Shown in pieces: positions 30,785 through 43,123 of a stretch of DNA of 64,000 nucleotides (positions are counted from its first letter, which is position 1; every line of letters begins with the position of its first letter). This DNA comes from Altica lythri. Lineage: Eukaryota; Arthropoda; Insecta; Coleoptera; Chrysomelidae. Location: the NCBI GenBank assembly GCA_964028335.1, contig OZ034804.1, positions 39,175,574 to 39,239,573 of the forward strand, given 5' to 3'. The position numbers and the translations under genes are program-made. The notes beneath the pieces were generated by a model. That model searched no databases, was not told the origin of the DNA, and worked only from the letters and a program-made list of their open reading frames with translations.

Positions 30785-32175
30785 TAGACCTAAATACCAA
30801 TGTACCGAGAACCGCTATTGGGGCAGAAGAGACAATTTATTAATTTCGCATTTAAAGGACTACAAGTTAAGACGAGTGGGGAAGACGTGGGAAGGTAAGG
30901 AGTTCCACAATCTGGAGACCCTGGGGATGAAGGACCGATCGAATCGATCCGTTCTCGATGTCTGGCACTAAACTGCTTGCATGGAGTTGGCACGTCGCGT
31001 TGCTCTGACTTGTCTGGCAAGTAGGGGTATTATAGAGCGGAGTTCTTCTAAACAAAATCCGTTTATGCATCGGTAAAACAAGGAGAGAACAGACACTGCT
31101 CTTCGGTGGGACAATGGGGTTTTTGGTGATACGGGTGTCGTTTATTAGTCGAACTGCTCTTCTCTGTATTGCATTAAGAATTCTGAGCCTTGACGGAGCT
31201 GCCGAACTCCATACATGCGAGTTGTATTCAAGATTAGGTCGTATTTGGGCTTTGTAAAGAGTAGCTAAGTTGGATGGAGAGAAATACTTCCGTGCTCTAA
31301 ACAGAAAGCCTAATTTCTTTCCTGCTGCAGTTGCTATGGATGCAATATGTTCGTTCCATAGTAAGTCCTAGGAGATCGTTATACCAACCAGCGTAATGGA
31401 GTGGCTTGCCTCTAGTGTCTGATTATTTATTGTGATGGATGAGTCGTATGTTTGCCTCGTGTTGGATAGGCAACATGTCTTTGTCTTGAAAGCGTTAAAA
31501 TTAACAAGATTCCTTCTTCCCCACTCATCAAAATTTTTTAAATAATGATTGAGAGAAGCCGTTGTGGATCTTCTGTCCTCTTCCAGAATATCTAGAGATA
31601 TGGGATGGTTATGCACTTTGATACAGTGTAGGTTGCCATCATCTGCAAAACCGTGTATCGGATTATTAGTGGCTTCACATAGATCATTAATGTGTAATAG
31701 GAATAAAGTAAATGTCCATCTACGGCAACTTCGATGTGCCTGTTGGAGAGAAAGTTGGATATCCATCTACAAAGGTTTGGCGATAGTCTGTATGAACACA
31801 ATTTGTTCAAAAGAGGTGCATGCTACACTTGACGAAATCCTTTTGATATGTCTAGTGATACTATTTGAGTTTCCCTATAGCGGTGGATGGTATCACTCCA
31901 GACATGAGTTACATATGCTAGCAGATCGGCTGTTAATCTTTGTTGGCGAAAACCATATTGCCTGTCACTTAAAAGGTTGTGTGTCTAAAGGTAGGTCAGG
32001 ATCTCGTGATTAACGTATTTCTCCATGGTTTTGCTAATAACAGATAGAAAAGCTATGGGTCTGTAGTTGGAAGGCAGGATTTTACAGCTTTTCTTGGGGA
32101 CTGGTTGTACTCGAGCAGTTTTCCAGAATTCTGGAAAAATACCAGTATCATAATTATAGTTGAAATAGCTTAGTG
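30785..32175 (-). pseudogene. Jockey-type LINE ORF2 fragment
   Basis: Minus-strand reading with several frame breaks: PEFWKTARVQPVPKKSCK and NYRPIAFLSVISKTMEKYV (about 32140-32000), LLSDRQYGFRQQRLTADLLA (about 31970-31910), HINDLCEATNNPIHGFADDG with the catalytic ADD (about 31690-31640), NLVNFNAFKTKTCCLSNT (about 31500-31440), and a C-terminal tail with LPDKSEQRDVPTPC (about 31020-30960). 5'-truncated near 32175. No RNase H is seen, consistent with the Jockey/CR1 side. Its 3' end abuts Penelope-like sequence at 30784. Confidence 0.82.
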
Positions 32176-32440
32176 AAAACTATTGTATTGTCATCGCATA
32201 TATTATATCATAATAAACCTACATTTCCCACTTTGATGAATTGATTAATAGCTTTTAGTTATGAAGTTTAATATATCAAATTTTACATTTTTGTGCTTTC
32301 CACACTCTAGTTGTGCTCGCTACTTCCTACTTCGTATAATTGACAATTGGCTTCTTTATTACTTAACTGATTTAAATAAAAGTCCATCACAAAATTTTTC
32401 TGAACGTTGCATTCCAATCGGTTAAGCCGTTTCTGACGTT
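32176..32440. other. Unclassified, no gene
   Basis: Words such as gttgcattccaatcggttaagccgt lead into the minisatellite and probably belong to the same old repeat. Confidence 0.4.
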
Positions 32441-32582
32441 AACAAACATATAGACATACAGACACACAGACTAACTAACATACATATAGAGACATACAGA
32501 TATAAAAAAAGACAGACATACAAACAAAAAGACATACAGACATAAAGTTATACAGACATAAATACATAGAGACATACAGACG
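32441..32582. repeat. Degenerate (acatacag)n minisatellite
   Basis: Repeated gacatacagac/catatagac words over about 140 bp. Confidence 0.8.
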
Positions 32583-34503
32583 AAATAAAAAACATTGTTT
32601 TGGGTTCTCGTGCGCAATAAAAGACCCTCATTATGTATTTTTTTATATATTTGCCATGTACAGACAGTGATCAGTTGTATTTTTAGCCGACTTTAAAAAT
32701 AAGGATGTATAACCTGAAAACTTAATAATTAGCCCGTTACTGTTCCACTCTAAAGCCAAGGGCCTCTGCTCACAAGGAGAAAAAATGGGTATTTAATCAA
32801 CACGCTTGTACTTTTTGCACGGTATTCAGAAGGTTTTGAAAATAGTACATTATGAATTTGCGCCTACATCTGACAAAGCCTAGTCGCAACTAAAAAGGAT
32901 AATATAAAAAATTGAACCGCCATAAAAAAACACTAAAAAGCCAGAAATAAAATCTTTATTTCTTAAAAAATTGAAAGTAAGTACTACGAAGGTTGCGTCG
33001 ATTCGCGATGAAGGCGTATTTGTAGAGTTCGCTGATGATAACTGGTATGACCTTTTAAGGCGTAACTCTGGTGATGGTCAGGATTGATAATATCAGAAGT
33101 CTTCAAAGGAAGTCTGGTGTTAGTGATATAACAACTATACACTTAGCAAGATTCCTGGGTATCCGTGGATAAGGTGACACGGGTCTCAGCGCAATGGTCC
33201 TCTAAAGAATTGGCTGTAGATTGTGCTTTTTGACGTTTGTGTTATGGGAGGTTGTAATTTAAGATTGTTTTGTAATACCCTAAGCGTATGAGCGTAGCCG
33301 GATCGCTTAATCTTTCACTAGGAAAAAAAGTTCATTTTAATGTAATCAAACGTGGATATGTCGTTTTTAAATTTGTTTTTTGGTAGAAACAGTCATTTAA
33401 GTAAGTCTTGTGAAAACCTTAAATAATATAAAGTAAGGGATTATTATTGTTAGGTCAAAAGTTCAAAGACAGCTTATTAATATTTACAATCTAACATGTT
33501 ATATGAAATTACTGTAGGTACTTAGAGTTGTTTTTTAACTAAAATTTAAATGTCATTTCTATATTTTACAAATTATACTAAACACGTTTTTCTTATCAAG
33601 AATAATTTTGTTTTTGGTGACGCAATTACACGAAAGTTGTCTCTAGTAATAAATTCTACTGAATTGTTACATTTCTTTTAAAAAGGAAATATCAGGTCAG
33701 TTCAGCATAGCAAATAGATCTCCTAAGATCTGCTTAGATGTACTTAGAGCTTCTAAGATCTCGTTTAAACCTCGTACAAGCTTTGCCCTAGTTTTGGATC
33801 ATCTTCATAGAACCCTCCAAACATCGGGTAAAATATATCGAACGGTATTCGAATTTTGGTTTGTCGAACGCTGTTGGTTAGGTAATGCTGAACAAATTTT
33901 TATCGCTCTGTATAAATTGAGAGATATTTTTTTAGAATTATTAACCAAAAGTGCCCAAATTAAAATCTTGACGTTTTTAACCCTATTTAATTCACTTTAC
34001 TTGTTAAATTAATAAATCAGTTACGTCCATATTAGATTTTGATTATTGGAGTTTGTACGGGGCACCCCATTTTCTAAAAGCCGAGCACATAAATCATTAA
34101 TAAGCACAATTTATAAAAAAAACTTTTTATAATAGAAAGTTTTTTACTGATTTATAGGTCATATTTTAAGTGTCATCTCAACAATGCACAGCATCCCTGA
34201 TATTGCAAAAATATTAAGTCATACAACGCTGTGATTGATCATAGAGAAGATTGTTTCCTTGTTAACAAAATCAAGGGTAGTTGTATCTAAAAACTTTCTA
34301 AAACAGTTTATTTTATTACCAGTTAAAATAATAATTACTGTTTTCACATGTAAGAACAAAAAAAAAGAAAAAAAAAACTTCTCTCTCGCGAAGATAACCC
34401 AACAGAATTGTCACAATCAACCGCTTCAACCGCTTATCCAAATAGGCCACCGCAAGCTTATATGAAGTCTTTTAAAATGATAACATGTGTACATATTTAA
34501 TTT
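32583..34503. other. AT-rich stretch without recognised genes
   Basis: No ORF with a recognisable domain. Repeated agatct/ctaagatct words at 33715-33765 are a short local structure of unknown meaning. Confidence 0.5.
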
Positions 34504-34702
34504 AATAACTATTCAGTATAAATTTCGAAATCTATGTATATGCCTAAACACACTTGCAACATGCATTGTCATCAAGTTCTTAGCTATCCTGAAAATTTCA
34601 GAGCTCTAGGTAGTCGGGAAATAGGTTTAAATTCGATTACAAAATTCCACGGAATGACACAGAGACAAAGAACACGGCGAAAATATAAAAACTTTCTAAA
34701 AA
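34504..34702 (+). repeat. Dispersed repeat family, copy 2
   Basis: Reverse complement of 18227-18440. See that entry. Confidence 0.75.
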
Positions 34703-34758
34703 TACGTACCACGACATTTCATTTGGGGTAATAAACTATATCTAATCTATATCTATGT

Positions 34759-35000
34759 TCTATACTTATAATAAATCTGTAGAGAGGTCAATTCTGTACA
34801 TGAAATGTATTATTTAATCGATACTGACGGATTGTAACGAAACTTGGTACAATTGTTTTTCATACTCCTGAGCTGGTGATAGTATACTTTTCATCACGCT
34901 ACAATTAATAGGAGCAGAGCAGTGAAGGGAAATGTTGGGAAAACGGGAGAAGTTACTCCATTTTTTAAGCTTCCGTTGCGTGTGCAACCTTAATGGTTAT
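34759..35000 (+). repeat. Helitron-like 5' fragment
   Basis: TCTATACTTATAATAAATCT followed by gagaggtcaattctgtac and, about 130 bp on, caattaataggagcagagcag resembles Helitron 5' sequence of insects (compare 20343 and 36260). The preceding base is T, not A, and no 3' end was found, so this is tentative. Confidence 0.4.
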
Positions 35001-35610
35001 GCTATACAAGAATCATGTATGACCAAAATGTTCTCGTTAAAATTATATAAAAAATATCCTACGACAGCATATGTCTATCTTTTATGGTTGACTCACAATA
35101 ACACGCTTAGCAATTCGAAGCTTTCTGGTTATATTTGTCCACTCTTACGTTTATAACACCGTCGAAATAGTGAAAATTTTACAAAAATAAAAAAATAGAA
35201 TGTCCTACCAACTTTAAAATTCTTTTTGGTCCTTTTTTTCAAAACTTCAACTGGGTTTTGTTGATACACAGTAAGAAATTCAAAAAGCACTATTTTAAAT
35301 ATTAATAATAGAAGTATTGCAACAAAAAATTTCAAATTGATTTCGTTAAAAGTTAACATTATATTAAGCGTCATAAATAAAGAGCTATAGGTAATTATTC
35401 GACGTGTATCTTGCAATTTTAATATTTCAAAAAACAAATTTACTGCTTCTCAGTAAAAGTCTCAACTTCTCCAGATCTAATAAATGAAAGTTACTTTTGT
35501 TCATATTATACATTGTATAAAGGAACAATAAAGATTATTATTATTATTATCTACTCCTTTGATAGTAAATGTCATTTATACTCATTGTCACCAGGCAGGG
35601 TAAGTAAGCT
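35001..35610. other. AT-rich stretch; possible LINE 3' end
   Basis: The run aataaagattattattattatt at 35527-35549 looks like a LINE 3' terminus with simple tail, but no coding part is recognisable upstream. Confidence 0.35.
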
Positions 35611-36087
35611 ATAACGCACAGTTGTGCGTTATGAAACGTCATGTTGGAACGCGTATTTATGCATGTAAAACAATATATTTTGCTGTTTTAAATAATTGTT
35701 ACATTAAAAAATGGTTTTTCAGCAAATATCTAACCCATACAATATTATAAATTAAAAATATATAATAGTTTTATTAAAAAATAAAACAGATTTAGGCAAC
35801 ATATATTACATTTTAAATGATTATTTAATCTAGTATGTTACTTAATGTCACTACTTTAATAGATGTTATTTTAAACGTAAAATTTCGTCATATATTTTTT
35901 TAGAGATGTCAAATATTTGGAATTAAAATTAAAATATTGACTCGTAGATAAAGCATAGTACGTAACTCGAGTGGTAAGAGGTATTACGTACTCGTGTAAT
36001 TACGCACTCGCCGCTACGCGGCTTCGTGCGTAACTTTTCCACTTGTACGTAATATCCTACTTACCACTCTTGTTACGTAATATACTA
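35611..36087 (-). repeat. Palindrome pair E6
   Basis: Short palindrome ataacgcaca-gt-tgtgcgttat at 35611-35632. Long palindrome at 35955-36087 with arms atagtacgtaac / gttacgtaatatacta, gtggtaag / cttaccac, attacgta / tacgtaat, ttacgcac / gtgcgtaa and centre gccgctacgcggc. The word ttacgcac / taacgcac is shared by the two ends. About 320 bp of AT-rich sequence without ORF lies between. Confidence 0.5.
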
Positions 36088-36259
36088 TTATTATTACTTT
36101 TTTAAATGGGGATTGCTTTTTCTGTAGACTACAAATCTACAATTATTTATTTTTTGAATGCTCTATAGAACCCATTAAGTTGTTTAAACAATTTTTTATA
36201 AACAACTATTTTTATAAATTTTATCTTTTTCATTATAAGCAATAGAAGTTGTTGGAAAA

Positions 36260-36541
36260 TCTATACATATAATAAAACTGTATTTAAGAAATAATTAGCG
36301 GGAAGTGTTACGACATCGATATAGAACCTAAAAATGTGGTGAGATTTTTTTTTGTCTGTCAGTATATTTGTGCGCGCATCACATGAAAACTACTGATCCG
36401 ATTCAAATGCGGTTTTCACAGATGTATTTGTCTTCTTTTAACTTAACATCTGGTGTATAAAAATTTCCGTTAAAGGGCTGGGGGGAGAAATTTTTATACA
36501 ACAAACAACACGCCACGCGAACGACGTCGTGGGTACACCTA
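36260..36541 (+). mobile_element. Short non-autonomous Helitron, 282 bp
   Basis: 5' TCTATACATATAATAAAACT preceded by A; 3' end CTAG (36538-36541) followed by T. About 10 bp before CTAG a hairpin (ccacg ... cgtgg) is visible, as required for Helitron termination. The interior has the gatccgattcaaatgcggttt word typical of insect Helitrons. Confidence 0.75.
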
Positions 36542-36746
36542 GTAATTAAACATTTTTGTATTTTTTTATTTTGACCATTATAAACATCAGGTATCGTTCA
36601 GGTTACACTACAAATAATGTATTTAACAGGAAACAATTTTTTTTGTACATATTTGTAAAAATTAAAATTCCAAAAGACATCTTACTTTCGCGATATGTTT
36701 TAGATAAACTTATCAACATTAACCTTTTCTTGAAAGCCTGCTGTTC

Positions 36747-36751
<5 letters not shown>

Positions 36752-36802
<51 letters not shown>
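36752..36802. repeat. (TA)n microsatellite
   Basis: Pure TA run preceding a fragment of the ribozyme repeat; a second short TA run follows at 36896-36914, then the gypsy LTR. Confidence 0.95.
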
Positions 36803-36805
<3 letters not shown>

Positions 36806-36826
36806 CTACTTGTAACCTATGATCCT

Positions 36827-36895
36827 TGTTGCGTACATTGCCCGTTATCCTCCTTTTTTTTATATTGATGCGCGTTTTCTTGGCACTTTGTTTGT
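36827..36895 (+). repeat. Diverged fragment of the 392-bp ribozyme repeat
   Basis: gatccttgttgcgtacattgcc and gcgttttcttggcactttgt match the part of the unit at 259-334, with differences. The ribozyme part is absent. Both ends touch (TA)n. Confidence 0.75.
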
Positions 36896-36924
36896 TATAT
36901 ATATATATATATATACCTATATAT

Positions 36925-37568
36925 TGATATGGATTTTTCTTCGTGGTGCATGTTCTTTCAATAAAGTGTTGGAACGTGGTCATGATTTTTAAATCGGTTG
37001 TCTTGATTAAGTATTTTTGTGTTTGGATTGTTTTTGTTTAGTTTATAGATTGTTATGTTGTTAGGATTAGTATTGATTAGATTGTCATGAATTGTAATTG
37101 AGAAAAAGTCATTAATAAAAATAAAGTCGTTAAAATATATGGAATTTGATTAAAAATAGAACAAAAATTAATATTTCAATTAAAATAAAAAGAATAGAAG
37201 AAAAATATAATAAGAAGAGTTTATAAATAAGAAAAAAATAATAAAATTATTGGAAAACCAGATAAGATCTCAGGTACAGAAAAGCAGTGAGGTCAGGGCT
37301 GGAAAGTGGTAGGAGGAGATAAAAGGCAAGAAATAGAAAGTATTGGAGCAGAAAGAAGCAGCAAATAGGAAGAAATCAAAAATTTGAAGGTATAGAGAAA
37401 GGGTTGAAGAACAGAAAAAGGAAGTAGAGTAGAAAAAAGAGGAAGAAAATAATTTTTTATATTTATATTTTTGTTGTAATTTATTTTAGGACAATCAATT
37501 TAAAAATTTTGAATCCACGACCGACAATTTTATTGAAAGTGGGTGTTCCAGAAGGAGGATCCATTTCA
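36925..37568 (+). repeat. 5' LTR of the older gypsy element
   Basis: 644 bp, TG...CA. Followed by AT and then the primer site. Confidence 0.92.
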
Positions 37569-37570
37569 AT

Positions 37571-37588
37571 TGGCGCCCAGAACGTGTG
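37571..37588 (+). promoter_or_regulatory. Primer binding site of the older gypsy element
   Basis: TGGCGCCCAGAACGTGTG begins two bases after the LTR. It resembles the primer site of the younger gypsy element in the first nine bases. Confidence 0.8.
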
Positions 37589-37740
37589 GCTGCTTTGGCA
37601 CTGAGGGTAAGAGATTTTTCTTAACTATTAGGTGTCAAGCTTGCTTTATTAAAAACAAAGTGTGTGATTCGGAGTGAAAGATTAGATAAATTATAAATAG
37701 TTGTATAAAATTAAGAGGGGGAAAGGAAATTGCAGATAGA

Positions 37741-39131
37741 ATGTTAGAGCAAGGGGATAATATTGATAATCAGGAGAGTCAGGATGGACAGGATAGTCAG
37801 GGAAGTCAGGGTAATCAGGTTATTCAGGATAATCAGGGTAATCAGGTTATTCAGGATAATCAGGGTAATCAGGATAGTAAAATAGGGGATAGAAGGGATT
37901 CATCATGGGAACAAATGATGGAAATGTTAAAAAATATGAACAAGAATATGGATTCTATGAAAAAAGAAATAAAAGAAGAATTCAAAAATGAGATAAAGAA
38001 ACAAATGGAAATAAACAAACAAAAATTGGAAGAAACAAAGAAAGAAATAAGAACTGAAATAATAGCGAGAATAACGGAAATAGAGGAGTTACAAGAAGTA
38101 AAAATTAAAACAATTATTAACAAGGAATGTAAAGATGAGATAAAAGAATGTAAAGATGAAATCAAAGAAATCAATACTAATACAAATAAAAAATTGAATG
38201 ACTTAGAAAAGATTATAAAACAAGATACAGTAAAGAAGATAAGTGAGATGGAAGGAAAAGTAGAAGAAATAAAGGTAGTACAAGAAAAAGAACGTGAAAT
38301 ATTATTAGAAGAAATGGAAAAAAGAAATATAAATAAAAATCAAAATAATATGGGTATAAGTAAAATTGAACATAAATTTAATGAGAATATTAATAAAACT
38401 CATCCAAAAATTTTTATAAGAATGGTGAAAAATAAATTAAAATGGTGTAGAGACCATGAAGAAATAAGAGAATACTTGCGTAAGATGTTAGATGGGCAGG
38501 CACTGATATGGTTTGCCAGTAAAGAAGAAGAAATATTTGTGTTGGAAGAATTTGAGAAGAAGTTTTTGAGTTATTTCTGGGGTGATTTTGCTCAATCTAA
38601 ATTTAGGGAAAAATTATATTTTGGAAAATATCAAGAAGGGGGAATGAATTATTCAAGTTATGCTTTATATTTATACAGTACTGCTATACATTTAGACCCA
38701 AAGTTAAGAGAAGAAGACATAATACAATATATTTCAAGACATTTTTGATATAATATCACAGAAACTATAGCAATTCAGAACATAAAGACTATAGATAGTT
38801 TACAACAATATTTACAGAGAATTGAACAAAATTTAGGTCGAGAAACATACAATGTAGGAAGATATTATGGAAACAACAGGGAAGCAGAATATAATAATCA
38901 AAATAAGAATTATGAAAGAGTGGATCGAAGAAATGGAAATATGAATGGTAATAGGAATCAAAATTATGAGAGAAATGGTATCGATGGAAGAAGAGGACAA
39001 TTTAGTCGAGGGAATGAAAACCAGGATAGAAATTAAGGAAGATCAGGAGAAGAAAGAAACAGAATGGTAAATAATATTCAAAAGGGTCAACAGATAAATG
39101 AAGAAGATGTGATACAAAATGTTAATGTAGA
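37741..39131 (+). pseudogene. Gag of the older gypsy element, with in-frame stops
   Basis: Starts MLEQGDNIDNQ, has a Gln/Asn/Gly repeat tract (SQGNQVIQDN), a long Lys/Glu coiled-coil-like region (about residues 55-200) and a capsid-like part (FIRMVKNKLKWC, GQALIWFASKEEE). A TGA at 38746-38748 interrupts a frame that clearly continues (about 95 more codons, ending in an Asn/Arg-rich tail) and is stopped again near 39033. No CCHC zinc knuckle is visible; the basic Asn/Arg tail may replace it. Confidence 0.8.
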
Positions 39132-39249
39132 AGTACATAGGGAAAATTTTTAATAGGGCACTTACCAAAAAACAATAAACAACAATGTATTTATGAACAT
39201 CCAAGGGAATTTGTTAAATTTGGGGAGGATAATGAATTTCAGGGAGAAA

Positions 39250-40790
39250 ATGGGTTAATTTATATTCAAGGAAAATTAGGAATAAATAATATTTTATGTT
39301 TAATAGATACAGGTTCTGAGGCATCATTGTTAAATAAAAAATTGATAGATGAAAAAGAAAAATTAATAACTGTGCCAAAAATAACTTTGGTAGGTGCAAA
39401 TGGGAAAAAAATTATATGAAGTAAATAAATCTGTTATTAAGTCAATAGAATTAGAAAATAAAAAAAATATAGAAATGGAATTTTTATTAGTAGAAAATTT
39501 AGGAATTGATATAGTGATAGGGACTGATTTGTTACATAGATATAATGTGAAAATTGATTATGAAAATAAATGGGTGGAAATTGAGCATGATAAAATAAAA
39601 TGGAATTTTGAAAAAAATAAGGGTAATGAATCAAAACAAATAAATTTGATGGAAAAAGATCAGGATTATGAGAAAATTAATAAATTTGAATTTATATGTA
39701 ATGAAACATTTAAAGAACAGGTAAAGAATATAATTATTAAATATAAGAAATTAATAATGAAGGAAATGAGAATAGCAAAAGAATATACACATAAGATTGA
39801 GGTAAAGAATATAGAATCATTTAGAATAAGAACATATCCAATTCCATATTTATATCGAAAAGATGTCGGAAAACAAGTAAAAGAAATGTTAGAAGCGGGT
39901 ATTATAGAAAAAAGTAACACTAGATTTATTAATCCAATAGTGGTTGTTAAAAAATCAAACGGGGAATTAAGGTTGTGTTTGGATGCAAGAAATATTAATA
40001 AATTTTCTGTTCCACAATATGAAGCTCCAATGAATGTGGATGGGATTTTTGGAAGGTTGAGTGAATCAGAGTGGTTTTCTAAGATTGATTTGAAACATAG
40101 TTTTTGGTTGATTCCTTTAGATAAACAAAGTAGAGATTATACAGGGTTTTCAATAGATGGGGTGGTATATAGGTTTTGTGTAGTTCCATTTGGTGTGCAA
40201 AGTGCTTGTGCAGCATTAGTACGAGCAGTTCATAAAATTTTAGATAATTATGATGAATTTGTGTTGCATTATGTTGATGATATTTTGATATTTTCTAAAG
40301 ATGAAAAAGATCATATGGAGCATATAGAAATTGTAATGAGAGAATTAGATATTGCGGGGTTAAAGATAAATATTGATAAATGTAGGTTTTTTCAAAAAGA
40401 GGTAACATTCTTGGGATATAAGATAAATCAAAAGGGAATGGAAATGGATGAGAATAGGATACAAGGAATTAGAGAGTATAAAAGGCCAACAAATTTAAAG
40501 ACATTGAGGGGATTTTTAGGAATTGTTAATTATTATAAGAGATTAATACCAGATCTAAGTAAAAAAGAATTAAAGTTGATAGAAGTATTAAAAAAAGATC
40601 AGAAGTGGGAATGGACAAAAGAAAGGGAAGAAGCATTTCAAAATTTAAAACAGGAATTTTGTAAAAAGTTAATAGTATATCATCCAAATTATCATGAAAA
40701 GTTTATATTACGTACTGATGCATCAAAAGATAGGTTTGCGGGGGTATTAATTCAAATTCAGAGGGGAGTTGAAGTTCCAATTTGTTTTTT
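39250..40790 (+). pseudogene. Protease and RT part of older gypsy Pol, frameshifted
   Basis: Protease motif LCLIDTGSEASLLN at about 39295-39340. The frame then meets a stop at 39418 while the RT frame opens at 39394; an extra base in the A-run near 39405-39412 would explain the change. RT follows with LRLCLDARNINKF, FGVQSACAA and the catalytic YVDDILIF (about 40270-40295), then the beginning of RNase H (LRTDASKDRFAGVLIQ). The frame is interrupted after the codons for VPICF at about 40787 by a foreign insertion. Confidence 0.87.
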
Positions 40791-41527
40791 GGTCCTCCGT
40801 CCAGAAACAATACTATTAATTACTTCAAAATCGTCCGGAAAATGGCATTTTCCGGCCTAGGCAAAGTAGCTTTTAGATTATCTAAAGAGATGGCGCAATG
40901 AGTTTAAATTTTAAGTCACCAAAAATACATAATAAATATACCTTTTAATTAAATTTAATTAAAAACAACGTACAATATACTAAACTTACCTATAACTTTT
41001 TCTAAATGTAAGCAGGATTCTAATTTACATTTAATTTCTCTCACAACTTGTATTATAAAATTTGACATTTATGTCAATTTACAACTACTTATCATTCGAT
41101 TATGGATATAGTTCATTGTCTCTGCTATTTTTATATAAAATTATTAGACATTGATTTTAATATTTTCAATATAACAATTTTCTCTGTGCTTCTTATTAGC
41201 CAGAGATAATAGAATTAATTAATTAATTTGTCTATGTTATTAGCACAGTATTTGTATGTATAAAAATTAATTACCAGCTGACATTTTGTCGGCTATCTTC
41301 TAGTCAGTGGTCTTAGTTCAGTTAGCAGAAGCAGTCAGTCTTGAACATAACAGAACTTTTGAAAATATTAAAAATTAGTCGAACCAAAAAATAGTGTGTG
41401 TTACACGTCCGGAAAATATTTTGCAAGTGCTCGTATTGTTTCGCCTCGGTGCTACGCACCTCGGCTACACAACTTTACTCGCTCTTGCAAAATGTCATTT
41501 TCCGTCCTTGTGTCACAAATAACTATT
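40790..41527 (-). mobile_element. Palindrome-bounded element E7 inserted in gypsy RNase H
   Basis: RNase H codons stop at VPICF (ending about 40787) and resume at VSRITNKYEKNYS from 41528, so everything between is an insertion of about 740 bp. It has a short palindrome ccggaaaatg-g-cattttccgg (40835-40855) near the left end and a long palindrome (41403-41515) near the right end, with arms gtccggaaaatattttgcaag / cttgcaaaatgtcattttcc and centre cctcggtgctacgcacctcgg. The arm word cattttccgg occurs at both ends. A tccgtcc...actatt stretch is found at both edges (40795-40817 and 41502-41527). No ORF of note. Confidence 0.72.
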
Positions 41528-43003
41528 GTATCACGGATAACAAATAAATATGAAAAAAATTATAGTGTATCAGAATTAGAGTTAGCGAGTATCATATTCT
41601 GTATAAACAAATTACGGTTTTATTTATTAGGGGGAAAATTTTATGTGGAAACTGATCATTTAGCATTAACATCAATTTTAAGAAATAGATTTGGAAATAA
41701 TAGAATTCATAGGTGGATATTGAGTTTACAAGAATATGATTTTGAAATTAAATATATAGCAGGAAAAGTAAATATTGTATCAGATGCATTAACAAGGGAA
41801 GAAAAAACTGATAATAGGAAAATAATTAAAATAGGGGTGAATATAATGAAAGATATAGAAGGAATATATTCATTAAATCAAATATTAGAAGATCAAAGAA
41901 ATTTAACAGAAAAAGAAAAAAATAGATCAATAGTACAGAATAATATAGTGGTTAAAAAGGTGGGAGAAATAGAATTGTATGTAATAACTGAAGATTTAGG
42001 GAGAAGAATTTTAAAGGAATTACATTTGGAATATGGGCATATAGGAGCAAGAAAAATATGGTTAATTTTTAGGGAAAATTATATATGTAAAAGGGATCAT
42101 AAAATAGCGAAAGAGGTAACTAGAAAATGCCATGTTTGTCAGTTAGGAAAAGAGAAAAATCATAAAAATTATAATTTAGTGAAAACTGTAATAGCAAGCA
42201 AATGTTTAGAAATAGTGGCAATAGATTTTATTAGTAATCTAATAGTAAATGAAGAGGGAAATAATAATATTTTAATAATAGTGGATGTGTTTTCGAAATT
42301 TGTTAAACTATATGCAACAAAGAATATGAAAACGAAAATAGTGATAGAAAAGTTAAATCAATATATAGAACAGATAGGGAAACCTCAAAATATTATTTTA
42401 GATAATGCAACATATTTTAAAAATAAAAAAGTTGAAAAATTTTTTGAACATCATCAAATTAAATGTAGTACTATTAGTATTAGACATCCAGCAGGAAATC
42501 CTGCTAAAAGGTATATTAAAGAAATAAATAAGTTTTTAAGAATTTTAGTAAATCAAAATAATAGGAAATGGGGAGAAAAATTAAATGAGGTAGAATGTTA
42601 TTTGAATGAAGTGCCAAATACTACAATGAATGAATGTCCAGTATATATTTTAAAAGGAGAGAATCCACAAAGGAAATGGATAGGGGAAAGGGGAATTGAA
42701 TATGAAAAGGTATTAGAAGAAGTTAGGATAAGGGAAAATAAGAATGCTCAAAAATATGTAAAAAGAATGGAAAAAAGAAGGAAAAATAAAACAATATTTA
42801 AAAAAGGGGATTTAGTAATAGTTAAAGCGTTGAGAGTAACAAGTAAAAAAAATAATATTTGTGCTAAATTACAATTTCCTTTTGAGGGACCATATGAAAT
42901 TGTGAATGAGAATGAGGGAAATAGTTATATACTTAAATTTATTGGAAGTGAAGAAATTCGTGGAATGTTTAATGTTAATGATTTATTTTTGTATGAAAGT
43001 TAA
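41528..43003 (+). pseudogene. RNase H and integrase part of older gypsy Pol
   Basis: Continues RNase H (YSVSELELASIIFC, YVETDHLALTSIL, KVNIVSDALTRE), then integrase: zinc finger (HIGARKIW ... CHVCQ), first Asp in AIDFISNL, second in LDNATYF (about 42398), and NPAKRYIKE at about 42497, where the third catalytic residue Glu is replaced by Lys (AAA at 42506-42508; the spacing of 35 residues fits exactly). The C-terminal GPYEI segment is present (about 42885). The E-to-K change alone should abolish integration. Confidence 0.87.
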
Positions 43004-43123
43004 AATTGAAATATTTAAAGTTAAAGCTTGACAACTGATGGTGAAGAAAAATTTTCTACTGAAAGGAAATTTGATTTGGCAAGGTGAAGTAATTCACCAA
43101 GTCAAATCAAATTTGGGGGAAAT

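Noticed and set aside
31549..32013. 154-codon plus-strand frame
   Set aside because: Antisense shadow of the Jockey-type RT fragment.
36556..36983. Open frames through (TA)n with poly Tyr-Ile
   Set aside because: Microsatellite translation, no coding signal.
43003..43123. Possible env gene after gypsy Pol
   Set aside because: Only about 120 bp separate the Pol stop from the 3' LTR; there is no room. The younger element also lacks one.
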